Positions 36,404-45,408 of a stretch of 64,000 nt of DNA are shown piece after piece. Position numbers and translations under genes: made by a program. The stretch is taken from the NCBI RefSeq assembly GCF_010501105.1, contig NZ_QVMQ01000011.1, positions 1-64,000 on the forward strand, in the 5' to 3' direction. How positions within the stretch are numbered: position 1 is the first letter of the stretch; every line of letters begins with the position of its first letter. The notes beneath the pieces are model-generated. The model did not search any database, was not told where the DNA came from, and saw only the letters and a program-made list of their open reading frames with translations. This DNA is from Dysgonomonas sp. 511 (lineage in GTDB: Bacteria; Bacteroidota; Bacteroidia; Bacteroidales; Dysgonomonadaceae).

Positions 36404-38032
36404 TTAACGGTCGATATCAGGAATCACATAGTCCATAGAACCACCTATACCGATAAAGTCTGATATTTTCTCACGCTCGCAAATCAACGGCATTGCCGAT
36501 ACGGCAGCCATAGATGGCGAACGGAATTTCAAGCGATAAGGAGATTTGTCTCCCTTACTGCAAATATAAACCCCAAATTCACCGCGTCCGGCTTCCACCC
36601 GCTGATAGTATTCACCTTCAGGCAATTTTATTATAGCCTTGGTTTTGGCTAAGAAATCACCTTCCGGAATATTGTCGATAAGTTGCTCTATGATTTTGAG
36701 CGATTCTTCAATCTCGTCGAGACGATTGAGGTAACGTGCAAACGAGTCGCCCTCGTGACGGATTATCTCTTTAAATTCGACCTTGTCGTAAAGTGCATAA
36801 GGCACATGTTTACGGATATCGCACGAGAAGCTAGATCCGCGTCCGGCAGGGCCTGTTACAGCATAAGAAATTGCATCTTCTTTCGATAAGATACCTAAGT
36901 TTTTCATACGCCCTACAGCGATAACGTTGCCTGTGAACAGCCTGTCGTATTCTACCAGAGCCTTGCGCATCACCGGAATAAATGCTTTCACATCTTTCTG
37001 GAAATCAGGGGCGATATCGAACATTACTCCTCCGACTACATTATAATTGATGATAAGGCGTCCTCCTGTTGTTTTCTCAAATATTTTGAGAATGTCCTCA
37101 CGCTCACGCATACCATATATGAAAGCCGTAGTAGAACCTAAGTCCATACACATAGTACCCCATGCTACGAGATGCGAGTCGATACGGTTCAACTCATCCA
37201 TAATGGTACGGATGTATTGCGCCCTTTCCGGGATTTCTATTTCTGCCGCTTTTTCGACACACATACACAAGCCGTGACGGTTGATATTGGCAGAAAGGTA
37301 GTCGAGACGGTCGGTAAGATGAAGTATCTGCGGATAAGTCATCTTTTCGGTCATCTTTTCTATCCCGCGATGGATATAGCCGCTATGCACGTCTATTTTT
37401 TTCACTATCTCGCCTTCGAGTGCTACACGGAAGTGCATCACACCGTGGGTAGAAGGGTGCTGCGGGCCTATATTGATTATATAATCGTCGTCTTCGAATA
37501 TTTTGACAGTTTCCTCTTTCAACCCGTTGGGTGTTTCCATAATACGCGGGGCGACATCAATAATATCGCGGCTTTGTACAGAAACAGGGTTTAAGACAGG
37601 ATTAGCATCATAATCTTTCCTTAAAGGAAATCCGTTCCAATCGGAATTAAGGAAGAAACGGCGCATATCCGGATTGTTGATAAAACGGATGCCAAGCATG
37701 GCATATACTTCGCGCTCGTTGTAATGGGCTGTTTCCCAGATATCGGTAACTGTATATAAAAGAGGATTTTCGCGATCGGCAGTTCCTGTTTTTACAACCA
37801 CCTCTTTGGATAGGTCTTTAGACGAGGCCAACAAATAATTAACACCTAATTTTTCGCCCCAATCCACGCCTGTAAGCATGGCCAGGTAATCGAAAGGCCA
37901 CTCCTCGTTGTAGCGAAGGGCTTTCATCAGTTGTCTAAGTTTGTCGGGTTCTACTGTAACGGTCAGCTTTCCGGCTTCTTCTATTACAGCCTCTGGAACA
38001 GCATCAAGAATTAACTTTTTGATATTTTCCAT
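36404..38032 (-). CDS. nuoCD: NADH-quinone oxidoreductase-like complex, fused subunits C and D
   Basis: A fusion of the 30-kDa (NuoC) and 49-kDa (NuoD) subunits. NuoC covers about residues 1-150 (the 30-kDa signature EREVYAMLGIRFINNPDMRR, and GFPLRKDYD). NuoD takes the rest, with NIGPQHPSTHGVMHFRV, GYIHRGIEKMTE and GGSMDYVIPDIDR at the end. Fusion of these two is normal in Bacteroidota. It sits 3 bases after nuoB. Confidence 0.96.
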   Translation of the reverse strand: MENIKKLILDAVPEAVIEEAGKLTVTVEPDKLRQLMKALRYNEEWPFDYLAMLTGVDWGEKLGVNYLLASSKDLSKEVVVKTGTADRENPLLYTVTDIWETAHYNEREVYAMLGIRFINNPDMRRFFLNSDWNGFPLRKDYDANPVLNPVSVQSRDIIDVAPRIMETPNGLKEETVKIFEDDDYIINIGPQHPSTHGVMHFRVALEGEIVKKIDVHSGYIHRGIEKMTEKMTYPQILHLTDRLDYLSANINRHGLCMCVEKAAEIEIPERAQYIRTIMDELNRIDSHLVAWGTMCMDLGSTTAFIYGMREREDILKIFEKTTGGRLIINYNVVGGVMFDIAPDFQKDVKAFIPVMRKALVEYDRLFTGNVIAVGRMKNLGILSKEDAISYAVTGPAGRGSSFSCDIRKHVPYALYDKVEFKEIIRHEGDSFARYLNRLDEIEESLKIIEQLIDNIPEGDFLAKTKAIIKLPEGEYYQRVEAGRGEFGVYICSKGDKSPYRLKFRSPSMAAVSAMPLICEREKISDFIGIGGSMDYVIPDIDR

Positions 38033-38035
38033 TAT

Positions 38036-38620
38036 CTATTTATCTCTTTTTATATTTTTGTGCCCTTTGCGAAACAGGAATCTCTCAACTTTTATTTTTC
38101 GTTGCAATTGCATCAAGCCATAGAACAAGGCTTCAGGACGGGGTGGGCATCCCGGAACATATACATCTACCGGAATAATTTCGTCAATGCCTTTTACCAC
38201 ATGGTATGAATCGACAAACGGGCCGCCTGATATAGCACAGCTACCCATAGCAACTACATATTTCGGCTCTGCCATCTGGTCGTAAACGCGTTTGAGCAAT
38301 GGAGCCATCTTGTGTACTATTGTTCCGGCTACAACCATTGTATCTGCCTGGCGTGGGCTATTGCGTGTAACCTCCATCCCAAAACGGGCAAGGTCGTAGC
38401 GGGAAGCTGCCGATGCCATAAATTCGATACCACAACAGCTTGTAGCAAAGGCCAAAGGCCATACCGAATTTGAACGCCCCCAGTTTATCAACTGGTCTAA
38501 TTGCCCAACGACAACAGGAACTCCACCTTCGTTGAGCTCCTTTATCATATTTTCGAGGTACTCGTTGTCTTTAAACTCTTCGGACGGAATACCCTTTATA
38601 TATACTTTTTTTATTTCCAT
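38036..38620 (-). CDS. nuoB: NADH-quinone oxidoreductase-like complex, subunit B
   Basis: The subunit that carries cluster N2 close to the quinone site. The adjacent cysteines are in [12 protein letters not shown]; a third is in GSCAISGG and a fourth in [15 protein letters not shown] chose ATG 38620, which starts [12 protein letters not shown] and overlaps the nuoA stop by 10 bases; the longer frame upstream is just the nuoA gene read in another frame. Confidence 0.95.
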   Translation of the reverse strand: MEIKKVYIKGIPSEEFKDNEYLENMIKELNEGGVPVVVGQLDQLINWGRSNSVWPLAFATSCCGIEFMASAASRYDLARFGMEVTRNSPRQADTMVVAGTIVHKMAPLLKRVYDQMAEPKYVVAMGSCAISGGPFVDSYHVVKGIDEIIPVDVYVPGCPPRPEALFYGLMQLQRKIKVERFLFRKGHKNIKRDK

Positions 38621-38964
38621 TGCAATGCTCCTTTCTTCCAGGCATAGGCCAAACCTAAGCCCAATATCAAAACGAAAAACAATATACTGACCAGACCTGC
38701 CATACCCAGATCGCGGACTACTGTAGCCCAAGGAAACAAGAATATGGTTTCGACATCGAACATCAGATATAAGATGGCATAGAGATAGTATCCTACTTTA
38801 AACTGCATCCACGACGTGCCGTGTGTAGGTATACCACACTCGTAAGGTTCGCCTTTTTGTGCATTGAATGATTTAGGGGAGAGTAACAGAGCCATGCCCA
38901 GACCGGCCACGACTAAGGTAATTCCTGTTAGTAAAACTACTAAAAAAAGAGCGGAAGTACTCAT
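38611..38964 (-). CDS. nuoA: NADH-quinone oxidoreductase-like complex, subunit A
   Basis: A three-helix subunit of 117 residues with the family core [44 protein letters not shown] region: conserved ECG, then FDVE/FPWA. It is the first gene of the nuo cluster, which lacks nuoE, nuoF and nuoG, as is known for Bacteroidota. The electron donor is thus unlikely to be NADH through the usual module. Confidence 0.95.
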   Translation of the reverse strand: MSTSALFLVVLLTGITLVVAGLGMALLLSPKSFNAQKGEPYECGIPTHGTSWMQFKVGYYLYAILYLMFDVETIFLFPWATVVRDLGMAGLVSILFFVLILGLGLAYAWKKGALQWK

Positions 38965-39082
38965 ATTTTCATATTAAAGTTAAGACATTTCTATCAATTG
39001 TCATTTTTAGCGCAAGTAAAGGTTTCAAAATGTCATCGAAGCAAGCTGAACCCTATGATTTATGGGCTTTTGACAATCCGCG

Positions 39083-39113
39083 CAAAATTAGTTTTTTATT
39101 TCTTAAAAGCAAA
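39083..39113 (-). promoter_or_regulatory. Promoter of the nuo operon
   Basis: Minus-strand TTTG (39113-39110), a 19-base spacer, then TAATTTTG (39090-39083): an almost ideal -33/-7 pair. The predicted start gives a leader of about 110 bases. The -33 element lies in the T-tract of the upstream terminator. Confidence 0.75.
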
Positions 39114-39148
39114 AAAATAGTTGCCAAATTTACTCAATTTGGCAACTA
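39111..39148 (-). terminator. Terminator of the glycosyltransferase gene
   Basis: A perfect 13-bp stem (39118-39130 with 39136-39148, TAGTTGCCAAATT) and a 5-base loop, followed on the minus strand by seven T. It separates the glycosyltransferase from nuo. Confidence 0.92.
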
Positions 39149-39166
39149 TAGTTTACAAAAATATGA

Positions 39167-40093
39167 TCATGCTTTTTCTTTTACAATGTAAATCGGACGT
39201 TTCTTTGTTTCCAGATATGTTTTTGACAAGTACTGCCCTAAAATACCAAGACAGAAAAGCTGCAATCCGCCCATAAAGAATATGGCACAGATAAGTGACG
39301 GATAGCCGGCAACGGGATCGCCCCAGAGGAGGGTCTTGGCTATTATCACGCTTATCATCAGGAAGGCTATAAAGCAAAACAAGATACCGAATACCGATGC
39401 GATAAGCAACGGGCGGGTAGAGAATGCGATGATACCCTCCAGGGAGTAAAGGAAAAGACCGAAAAACGACCATTTGGTCTGGCCCGCAATACGTTCCACA
39501 TTTTCGTAAGCAATCCATTTGGTCTTAAAACCCACCCATCCGAAAATACCTTTCGAGAAGCGGTTGTATTCGCCCATATCCAGGATGGAATCGACCATCT
39601 GGCGAGTCATCAGGCGAAAATCACGTGCCCCGTCTACAACCTCCGTGTCCGAAATTTTATTTATTATGCGATAAAACTGTTTTGCAAAGAAAGATCGTAT
39701 GGGCGGTTCCCCCTTGCGGTCGACACGCCTTGTAGCAACACAATCGTAATCGGCAGACTTCAGGCTTTCGTACATCTCCTTCAACAGGGATGGCGGATCT
39801 TGAAGGTCGGCATCTATCAGTGCGATATAATCTCCTGTTGCAGATTTCAATCCGGCGTATATCCCGGCTTCTTTGCCGAAATTGCGCGAAAACGAAACAT
39901 AGTGTACTCTTTCGTCTTCAAGCCTCAACTCTTTTACAAGCTCTAATGTGCGGTCGCGCGAGCCATCGTTGATAAAGATAAATTCGAACTCTTGCCCCGG
40001 CATTTCTGCGGCGACTTTCTTTATCTCTTTATACAAAAAAGGCAATGCTTGTTCTTCGTTGTAACAGGGAATAATCAGTGATATTTTGTCCAT
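39167..40093 (-). CDS. GtrB-type family 2 glycosyltransferase (polyprenyl-phosphate sugar transferase)
   Basis: The GT2 domain (about residues 1-225) starts ISLIIPCYNEEQALPFL, with DGSRDRTLELV (donor-binding Asp) and the metal motif LIDADLQDPP. Two membrane helices follow (FGILFCFIAFLMISVII, FFMGGLQLFCLGILGQYL), the layout of GtrB/DPM1-like enzymes that load a sugar onto a polyprenyl phosphate in the inner membrane. The sugar is unknown. A -7-like TATATTTG occurs on the minus strand at 40153-40160. GtrA-type flippases usually accompany these; the nearest gtrA-like gene here is at 14.1-14.7 kb. Confidence 0.9.
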   Translation of the reverse strand: MDKISLIIPCYNEEQALPFLYKEIKKVAAEMPGQEFEFIFINDGSRDRTLELVKELRLEDERVHYVSFSRNFGKEAGIYAGLKSATGDYIALIDADLQDPPSLLKEMYESLKSADYDCVATRRVDRKGEPPIRSFFAKQFYRIINKISDTEVVDGARDFRLMTRQMVDSILDMGEYNRFSKGIFGWVGFKTKWIAYENVERIAGQTKWSFFGLFLYSLEGIIAFSTRPLLIASVFGILFCFIAFLMISVIIAKTLLWGDPVAGYPSLICAIFFMGGLQLFCLGILGQYLSKTYLETKKRPIYIVKEKA

Positions 40094-40174
40094 CTGGATA
40101 TCTATTTTGTCGTTAAGTCTCTACGCAAAGTTAAGCCCTTTTGCTTTTCACACAAATATATTGCCGGGATTTAA

Positions 40175-41233
40175 TTACAGTTTTTCTAAATATTTATGAA
40201 CCAGCCTCGACACAGGGTAACGATCTGCATCAGCAAGTTTTATTTTCAGATATTTTTCATCCAATAAAGCATTATCTGTATCTATCCGGTAAAACACCGC
40301 ATAGATCACCTGATGAGACAACACATGCTTTATCTCAAAAGCTTTCGAGATTTTCACCGCCGAGCTTTTCGAAAACAACCCTCTAAAGACCTCGTTTTCT
40401 GCCAATTCTTCCCAAGCAAGGGCTTTTTCGGTTTCTATCAAAGGCAACTCGTACAAATTTTGCCATACATCTTTTTGCTCGCGCTTGTGTAGAAACATAT
40501 CATCGCCTATCCGGATATCCAGATAATTGAAATAGCGGTTTTGTGTTTTCGTCTTATTCTGCTTTACGGGATACCGGCTGATCTTATTTTGCGCATGGGC
40601 TAAACAAAAATCTACGACAGGACATTTCGCACAATCGGGAGATACCGGAACGCATTGCAATGCGCCAAATTCCATAACAGCCTGGTTGTGAATGCCCGGA
40701 TTGTCTTTATCCAGCAACCCTTGCGCCAATTGTGCAAAAACCTTTTTCCCCCTACTGCTATCTATCGGTTCCTCGATGGCAAAAATACGCGACAACACCC
40801 TGTAAACATTACCATCTACTACAGCATATGGCTCGTTATAAGCAAAGGAAACAATGGCGGCGGCAGTGTATTCGCCTACCCCCTTCAGCGACAACACATC
40901 TTTATACCCTATAGGAAATATGCCCTTATACCTATCCACAATCTCTTTCGCCGCAGCATGCAGATTGCGCGCCCGGCTATAGTAACCCAAGCCCTGCCAG
41001 AGCTTAAGCACCTCTTCTTCCGTAGCCCCGGCAAGGTTGGTTACAGTGGGATATTTTTCCACAAACCGGTTGTAATAAGCATAACCCTGATCTACACGGG
41101 TCTGCTGCAATATTATCTCAGACATCCATATTTTATAGGGATCGTTTGTCTGCCGCCAAGGCAAATCCCTTTTGTTTATTTCGTACCAGCGGGTAAGTAT
41201 GCGGCTCAGCCGCAAAGCGTCTCCTTCATGCAT
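40175..41233 (-). CDS. mutY: A/G-specific adenine DNA glycosylase
   Basis: MutY removes adenine opposite 8-oxoguanine. The N-terminal catalytic domain has RDLPWRQTNDPY, the ILQQTRVDQ Gln/Thr motif, the helix-hairpin-helix LPGVGEYTAAAI-like segment (here LKGVGEYTAAAIVS), and the catalytic Asp in VDGNVYRVLSR. The [4Fe-4S] loop CVPVSPDCAKCPVVDFC matches C-x6-C-x2-C-x5-C. The C-terminal third is the NUDIX-like recognition domain. Length 352 is normal. It is divergent from hup. Confidence 0.96.
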   Translation of the reverse strand: MHEGDALRLSRILTRWYEINKRDLPWRQTNDPYKIWMSEIILQQTRVDQGYAYYNRFVEKYPTVTNLAGATEEEVLKLWQGLGYYSRARNLHAAAKEIVDRYKGIFPIGYKDVLSLKGVGEYTAAAIVSFAYNEPYAVVDGNVYRVLSRIFAIEEPIDSSRGKKVFAQLAQGLLDKDNPGIHNQAVMEFGALQCVPVSPDCAKCPVVDFCLAHAQNKISRYPVKQNKTKTQNRYFNYLDIRIGDDMFLHKREQKDVWQNLYELPLIETEKALAWEELAENEVFRGLFSKSSAVKISKAFEIKHVLSHQVIYAVFYRIDTDNALLDEKYLKIKLADADRYPVSRLVHKYLEKL

Positions 41234-41311
41234 CTATAGTCGATTCGAACAATTAATTAAACCAATTCTCTATCCTGTTAAATTTAAGCAAATTAAAAAA
41301 AATGAGATTTA

Positions 41312-41346
41312 TTTGTTTCAAAGGTAAATAAAAAGCTATATATTTG
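41312..41346 (+). promoter_or_regulatory. Promoter of the hup gene
   Basis: TTTG at 41312-41315 and TATATTTG at 41339-41346, with a 23-base spacer (slightly longer than usual). It lies 44 bases before the ATG of the HU gene. Confidence 0.5.
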
Positions 41347-41389
41347 CAGTCCAAAAAATTAATTGTTTAGAATTTAAAAAAATAAGAAA

Positions 41390-41665
41390 ATGACTAAAGC
41401 TGATATCGTTAACGAAATTGCGAAGAATACAGGTATAGATAAAGTCACTGTATTGAAGACAGTTGAATCATTCATGGATGTAGTGAAAGACTCTTTGAGC
41501 AAAGAAGAAAATGTTTATCTGAGAGGATTCGGTAGTTTTATCGTAAAAACAAGGGCACAAAAGACTGCGCGTAACATTTCGAAGAACACTACTATCATTA
41601 TCCCTGCGCATTCAATACCTGCTTTCAAACCAGCTAAAACTTTTGTTATTCAGGTAAGAAAATAA
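41390..41665 (+). CDS. HU-family DNA-binding protein
   Basis: A 91-residue histone-like protein. The N-terminal helices start MTKADIVNEIAKNTGIDK, then the beta-arm signature GFGSFIVKTRAQKTARNISKNTTI, including the conserved Pro at the arm tip region (IIPAHSIPAF). HU dimers bend and compact DNA. Close paralogues exist in this phylum, so I give no more exact name. The COX24-like gene follows after 53 bases. Confidence 0.95.
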   Translation: MTKADIVNEIAKNTGIDKVTVLKTVESFMDVVKDSLSKEENVYLRGFGSFIVKTRAQKTARNISKNTTIIIPAHSIPAFKPAKTFVIQVRK

Positions 41666-41718
41666 TTCGTCACCGAACAAATTGAAACCATAATTATTAA
41701 TTACTAAATATAAACGAC

Positions 41719-41811
41719 ATGCCAAGCGGAAAAAAAAGAAAAAGACATAAAATGTCTACGCACAAGCGCAAAAAAAGACTGAGAAAAAACAGACACAAAA
41801 AGAAAAAATAA
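41719..41811 (+). CDS. Very small basic protein resembling bS22/mS38 (AURKAIP1/COX24-domain) ribosomal proteins
   Basis: ATG at 41719 and TAA at 41809-41811 give 30 residues, of which 20 are Lys, Arg or His. It reads MPSGKKRKRHKMS then THKRKKRLRKNRH and KKKK. The KMSxHKxKKRLRxxR core is what I know from the COX24/AURKAIP1 domain, found in mycobacterial bS22 and mitochondrial mS38, which bind near the decoding centre of the small subunit. It lies between hup and a terminator, suggesting co-transcription. Its short length and low complexity limit certainty. Confidence 0.65.
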   Translation: MPSGKKRKRHKMSTHKRKKRLRKNRHKKKK

Positions 41812-41845
41812 GTCTATTCTCTTTCTTTTGAAGAGAAATATACGG

Positions 41846-41883
41846 GAACAAACTTATAGATTAAACAATTTCTAAGTTTGTTC
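41846..41883 (+). terminator. Terminator after hup and the small basic gene
   Basis: A perfect 11-bp inverted repeat (GAACAAACTTA, 41846-41856, with 41873-41883) around a 16-base loop, followed by TTTGTG. A separate 15-bp palindrome GTCTCCC-G-GGGAGAC sits at 41906-41920 before the RNase G gene; it may be an operator. Confidence 0.7.
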
Positions 41884-41989
41884 TTTGTGTATTTATAAGA
41901 AAATAGTCTCCCGGGGAGACAAAACTTCTACACACTGAGATTTGTTTATTAATCAAATCTTATATTTATCGAAATTATAAAATGTAGTT

Positions 41990-43564
41990 ATGAATAGCGA
42001 ACTTATAGTCGATGTAAAGCCCGACAAAGTCTCTATTGCAGTTCTGGAGGACAAAAAACTCGTAGAACTACAAAAAGAAGGCACCGACGCATCTTTTGCG
42101 GTGGGCAACATCTATGCCGGCAAGGTAAAAAAACTTATGCCGGGACTAAATGCTGCTTTTGTAGACATAGGATACAAAAAGGACGCTTTTCTTCACTACT
42201 TAGATCTCGGACCACAATTCAATTCTGTCGATAAGTTCTACAAGCAAGCTCTGGCCGACAAGAAAAAATTTCCGAATATATCGAAACTAAAGCTGGAATC
42301 TGATATACAGAAAAGCGGCTCGATAAGCGATATATTAAAGCCTGGGCAGGAAATACTTGTACAAATAGCCAAAGAACCCATATCGACCAAAGGCCCCCGC
42401 CTAACAGCAGAATTGTCCCTGGCAGGACGATTCCTTGTTGTAATCCCGTTTAATGACAAAGTATCTGTTTCGCAAAAAATAAAGTCGAAAGAAGAAAGGG
42501 CGCGTCTGCGTCAACTGATACAGAGCATTAAACCCAAAAACTTCGGTGTAATAGTCAGAACCGTTGCCGAAGGCAAGAAAGTTGCCGATCTCGATACCGA
42601 GTTGAAAACACTGATCAGACGATGGGACGACAATCTTCCCAAAATACAAAAAAGTAAACTGCCCACGCTTATTTTCGAAGAGACAGGGCGTGTTGTCGGT
42701 CTTCTACGCGATGTATTCAATCCCAGTTTTCAGGAGATACACGTAAACGACGTAGATACAGCAAACCAGATAAAGGATTATATAACATTTATAGCTCCCG
42801 AAAAGAAGAGTATCGTAAAGCTATACGACGGGGAACTTCCTATATTCGACAACTTTGCTGTTACCAAACAAATAAAGGCTCTTTTTGGGCGGACTGTGAC
42901 TTTCCGCAATGGGGCTTACCTGATAATAGAGCATACCGAAGCTCTGCATGTAATAGACGTCAACAGTGGCAACCGTTCGAAAAATCCCGAAGCCGGACAA
43001 GAAAACAATGCATGGGAAGTAAATTCTGCCGCAGCTGAAGAAATAGCAAGGCAACTACGCTTACGAGACATGGGGGGCATTATCGTAATCGACTTTATAG
43101 ATATGACTGATGGAGAACACCGCAGTCAGTTGGTAAGCAGGATGCAGACACTTATGTCGGCAGACAGGGCAAAGCACAATATCCTGCCGTTGAGCAAATT
43201 CGGACTGATGCAAATCACTCGCCAAAGGGTACGTCCCGAAATGGAAATATCTACAACCGAAACCTGCCCTACATGTTTCGGAAAAGGAGAAATCAGGCCA
43301 TCGATATTGTTTACCGACACTCTGCGAGTGAAAATCAGCTATCTGGTAAGAGAACTAAATGTGAAGAAATTTTACCTGCACGTACATCCATATGTTGCAG
43401 CATTTATAAACAAAGGCCTCATCCCTCTGAAATGGAAATGGAGATGGAGGTATAGTATGGGTATAAAAATAATACCGAACCAAGACCTTGCCTTTTTGGA
43501 ATATCACTTCTACGATAAGGATAAAGAAGAAATAGATATGAAACAGGAATTTGAGGTCAAATAA
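41990..43564 (+). CDS. rng: Ribonuclease G/E family endoribonuclease
   Basis: A single-stranded RNA endonuclease acting in rRNA maturation and mRNA decay. It has an N-terminal S1 domain (VGNIYAGKVKKLMPGLNAAFVDIGYKKDAFLH), the DNase I-like catalytic part with HVIDVNSGN and IIVIDFIDM (metal-binding Asp residues), and the Zn-link CPTCFGKG near residue 425. There is no RNase E-type scaffold tail, so at 524 residues it is RNase G-like. The start ATG 41990 follows a long AT-rich leader. Confidence 0.94.
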   Translation: MNSELIVDVKPDKVSIAVLEDKKLVELQKEGTDASFAVGNIYAGKVKKLMPGLNAAFVDIGYKKDAFLHYLDLGPQFNSVDKFYKQALADKKKFPNISKLKLESDIQKSGSISDILKPGQEILVQIAKEPISTKGPRLTAELSLAGRFLVVIPFNDKVSVSQKIKSKEERARLRQLIQSIKPKNFGVIVRTVAEGKKVADLDTELKTLIRRWDDNLPKIQKSKLPTLIFEETGRVVGLLRDVFNPSFQEIHVNDVDTANQIKDYITFIAPEKKSIVKLYDGELPIFDNFAVTKQIKALFGRTVTFRNGAYLIIEHTEALHVIDVNSGNRSKNPEAGQENNAWEVNSAAAEEIARQLRLRDMGGIIVIDFIDMTDGEHRSQLVSRMQTLMSADRAKHNILPLSKFGLMQITRQRVRPEMEISTTETCPTCFGKGEIRPSILFTDTLRVKISYLVRELNVKKFYLHVHPYVAAFINKGLIPLKWKWRWRYSMGIKIIPNQDLAFLEYHFYDKDKEEIDMKQEFEVK

Positions 43565-43589
43565 AAAAAATAACAGAAAAGAATAAAAG

Positions 43590-43627
43590 CTGTGTTGACA
43601 AATATAAACGTCAGCACAGTTTTTTTT
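43590..43627 (+). terminator. Terminator of rng
   Basis: CTGTGTTGAC (43590-43599) pairs with GTCAGCACAG (43610-43619) with one G-U, followed by eight T. Confidence 0.92.
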
Positions 43628-43755
43628 ATATCAGAATGAGTAGAAAAAGACCCCTACTCAGTATCCGGGAGACAAATGCCTCCTCAATTTATTCCTATTT
43701 ATTTTATTTTTACGTAATTTGCAACTTGTTTACAAGCAACATTAATTCTAATAAT

Positions 43756-45408
43756 ATGAGAAGATACCTTATCCCTTTGCTCTTCCTATTAATATGTTCC
43801 GTAGAGACAACTTTTGCTAAGAACGAACAAGATTCCCTAATCATAAAACTATATAAAGAGATAAACAACAAACCCTTCTACGACAACAAGAAAAGACAGA
43901 AAATAAATGCTCTGGAACAGCTACTCAATGTAAAGAACCTATCTGTCCTTCAAGAGTACGGCATAAATACCCAACTGGCGCAGGAATACCGGAAATACAT
44001 CATCGACTCTGCCATCTATTACACCGAAAAAAACAGAGAACTAGCCCTGACTGTCGACAATATGGAACTATTGGCTGAAACCCGGTTGCAATTATCACTT
44101 TTATATTCGGCTACAGGAATGTATATAGAAGCAAAAGATATATTAAACAATATAGACAGAGGTAGCATTAGCGAAAACCTGCTACCCCTCTATTTCGAAG
44201 CCAACAGCCAGTTTTGCGGGCATTATGCCCAAAGCAACAGCCGCCATTCATACTTTCAGATAAACGAAGCATACCGCGACTCTTTGCTAAGCGTAATCGA
44301 CCCCAATTCTACAAAATATAAAATATCATATGCCGAGAAAATCCTTTTCCAGAACCAATTGGAAATAGCAGAAAAAAGGTTGCAGACCCTCCTTGAAAAA
44401 ACGCCGGAAGACGACACCGACTACGGACTGATAACCTATCTGCTGGGAAACGTCTACAAAAAGAAACACAATGTCGGACTGCAAAAACATTACTATGCAC
44501 TCTCTGCTCTGGCCGACATCCGCAATTCGATAAAAGACAACGCCTCTATGCAAAGCCTGGCACTGCTCGCCTACGAGTCGGAAGATATAGATATGGCTTA
44601 CAAATTCACAAAGTCGGCAATAGACGATGCCGTATTCTGCAATGTAAGGTTTCGTACCATCGAAATATCCGAATTTTATTCCATCATCAACACAGCATAT
44701 CTGGCAAAGGAGAAAAAACAGAAAGAAGAGCTGCAACTGTCGCTCATCTTCATCAGCATACTGTCCCTGTTCCTCATCATTGCCGTAATATACGTTTACA
44801 AACAGATGAAGCGCGTTGCCAGAATCAGAAAAGAGCTGTACAGGACAAACGTCAAGCTCACCGAGCTGAATAAAGATATAAGCGACTCCAACACTCTGCT
44901 TCATAAAGTAAACACAGAACTGTCGGAGTCGAATCATGTGAAGGAAGAATACATAGCTCATTTTTTCGACTTATGCTCTGCCTATATCACCAAACTGGAA
45001 GACTACCGCAAGGCTCTCAACAAAAAAGCGGCGAACAACCAGTTGGACGAACTGTTCAAAATGCTGAAATCGACAACCATTGTCGACAACGAACTCGAAG
45101 AACTGTATAAAAAGTTCGACAATATATTCCTGAGCCTCTACCCTACTTTCGTCGAAGACTTTAATTCGCTGCTTATAAAAGAAGAACAGGTAATACTCAA
45201 ACCCGGGGAATTGCTCAATACCGAACTCCGTATTTTCGCACTGATACGCCTCGGCATAACCGACAGTGTAAAAATTGCAGGCTTTCTCCGCTACTCGCTA
45301 AGTACAATCTACAACTACCGCACAAAGGCAAGGAACAAAGCCGCCGTCTCGCGCAACGAGTTTGAAGAGAGGGTAATGAATATAGGCATACTTCAACAAA
45401 AAAGATAA
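43756..45408 (+). CDS. DUF6377-type membrane regulator upstream of the SusC/D locus
   Basis: After a signal peptide-like start (MRRYLIPLLFLLICSVETTFA) come about 330 residues of alpha-helical TPR-like repeats (periplasmic side), one membrane helix (LIFISILSLFLIIAVIYVYK), a coiled coil (ELYRTNVKLTELNKDIS) and a cytoplasmic domain with EEYIAHFFDLCSAYITKLEDY. It ends with a C-terminal HTH-like end (GITDSVKIAGFLRYSLSTIYNYRTKAR). This is the layout of DUF6377 proteins, found next to susC genes in Bacteroidota and believed to be transmembrane transcription factors. ATG 43756 is preferred over the 40-codon longer frame because it gives a proper signal peptide and lies after the rng terminator. Confidence 0.85.
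   Translation: MRRYLIPLLFLLICSVETTFAKNEQDSLIIKLYKEINNKPFYDNKKRQKINALEQLLNVKNLSVLQEYGINTQLAQEYRKYIIDSAIYYTEKNRELALTVDNMELLAETRLQLSLLYSATGMYIEAKDILNNIDRGSISENLLPLYFEANSQFCGHYAQSNSRHSYFQINEAYRDSLLSVIDPNSTKYKISYAEKILFQNQLEIAEKRLQTLLEKTPEDDTDYGLITYLLGNVYKKKHNVGLQKHYYALSALADIRNSIKDNASMQSLALLAYESEDIDMAYKFTKSAIDDAVFCNVRFRTIEISEFYSIINTAYLAKEKKQKEELQLSLIFISILSLFLIIAVIYVYKQMKRVARIRKELYRTNVKLTELNKDISDSNTLLHKVNTELSESNHVKEEYIAHFFDLCSAYITKLEDYRKALNKKAANNQLDELFKMLKSTTIVDNELEELYKKFDNIFLSLYPTFVEDFNSLLIKEEQVILKPGELLNTELRIFALIRLGITDSVKIAGFLRYSLSTIYNYRTKARNKAAVSRNEFEERVMNIGILQQKR

Noticed and set aside
38621..38731. Longer N-terminus for NuoB
   Set aside because: It is the nuoA gene read in another frame; ATG 38620 gives the family N-terminus.
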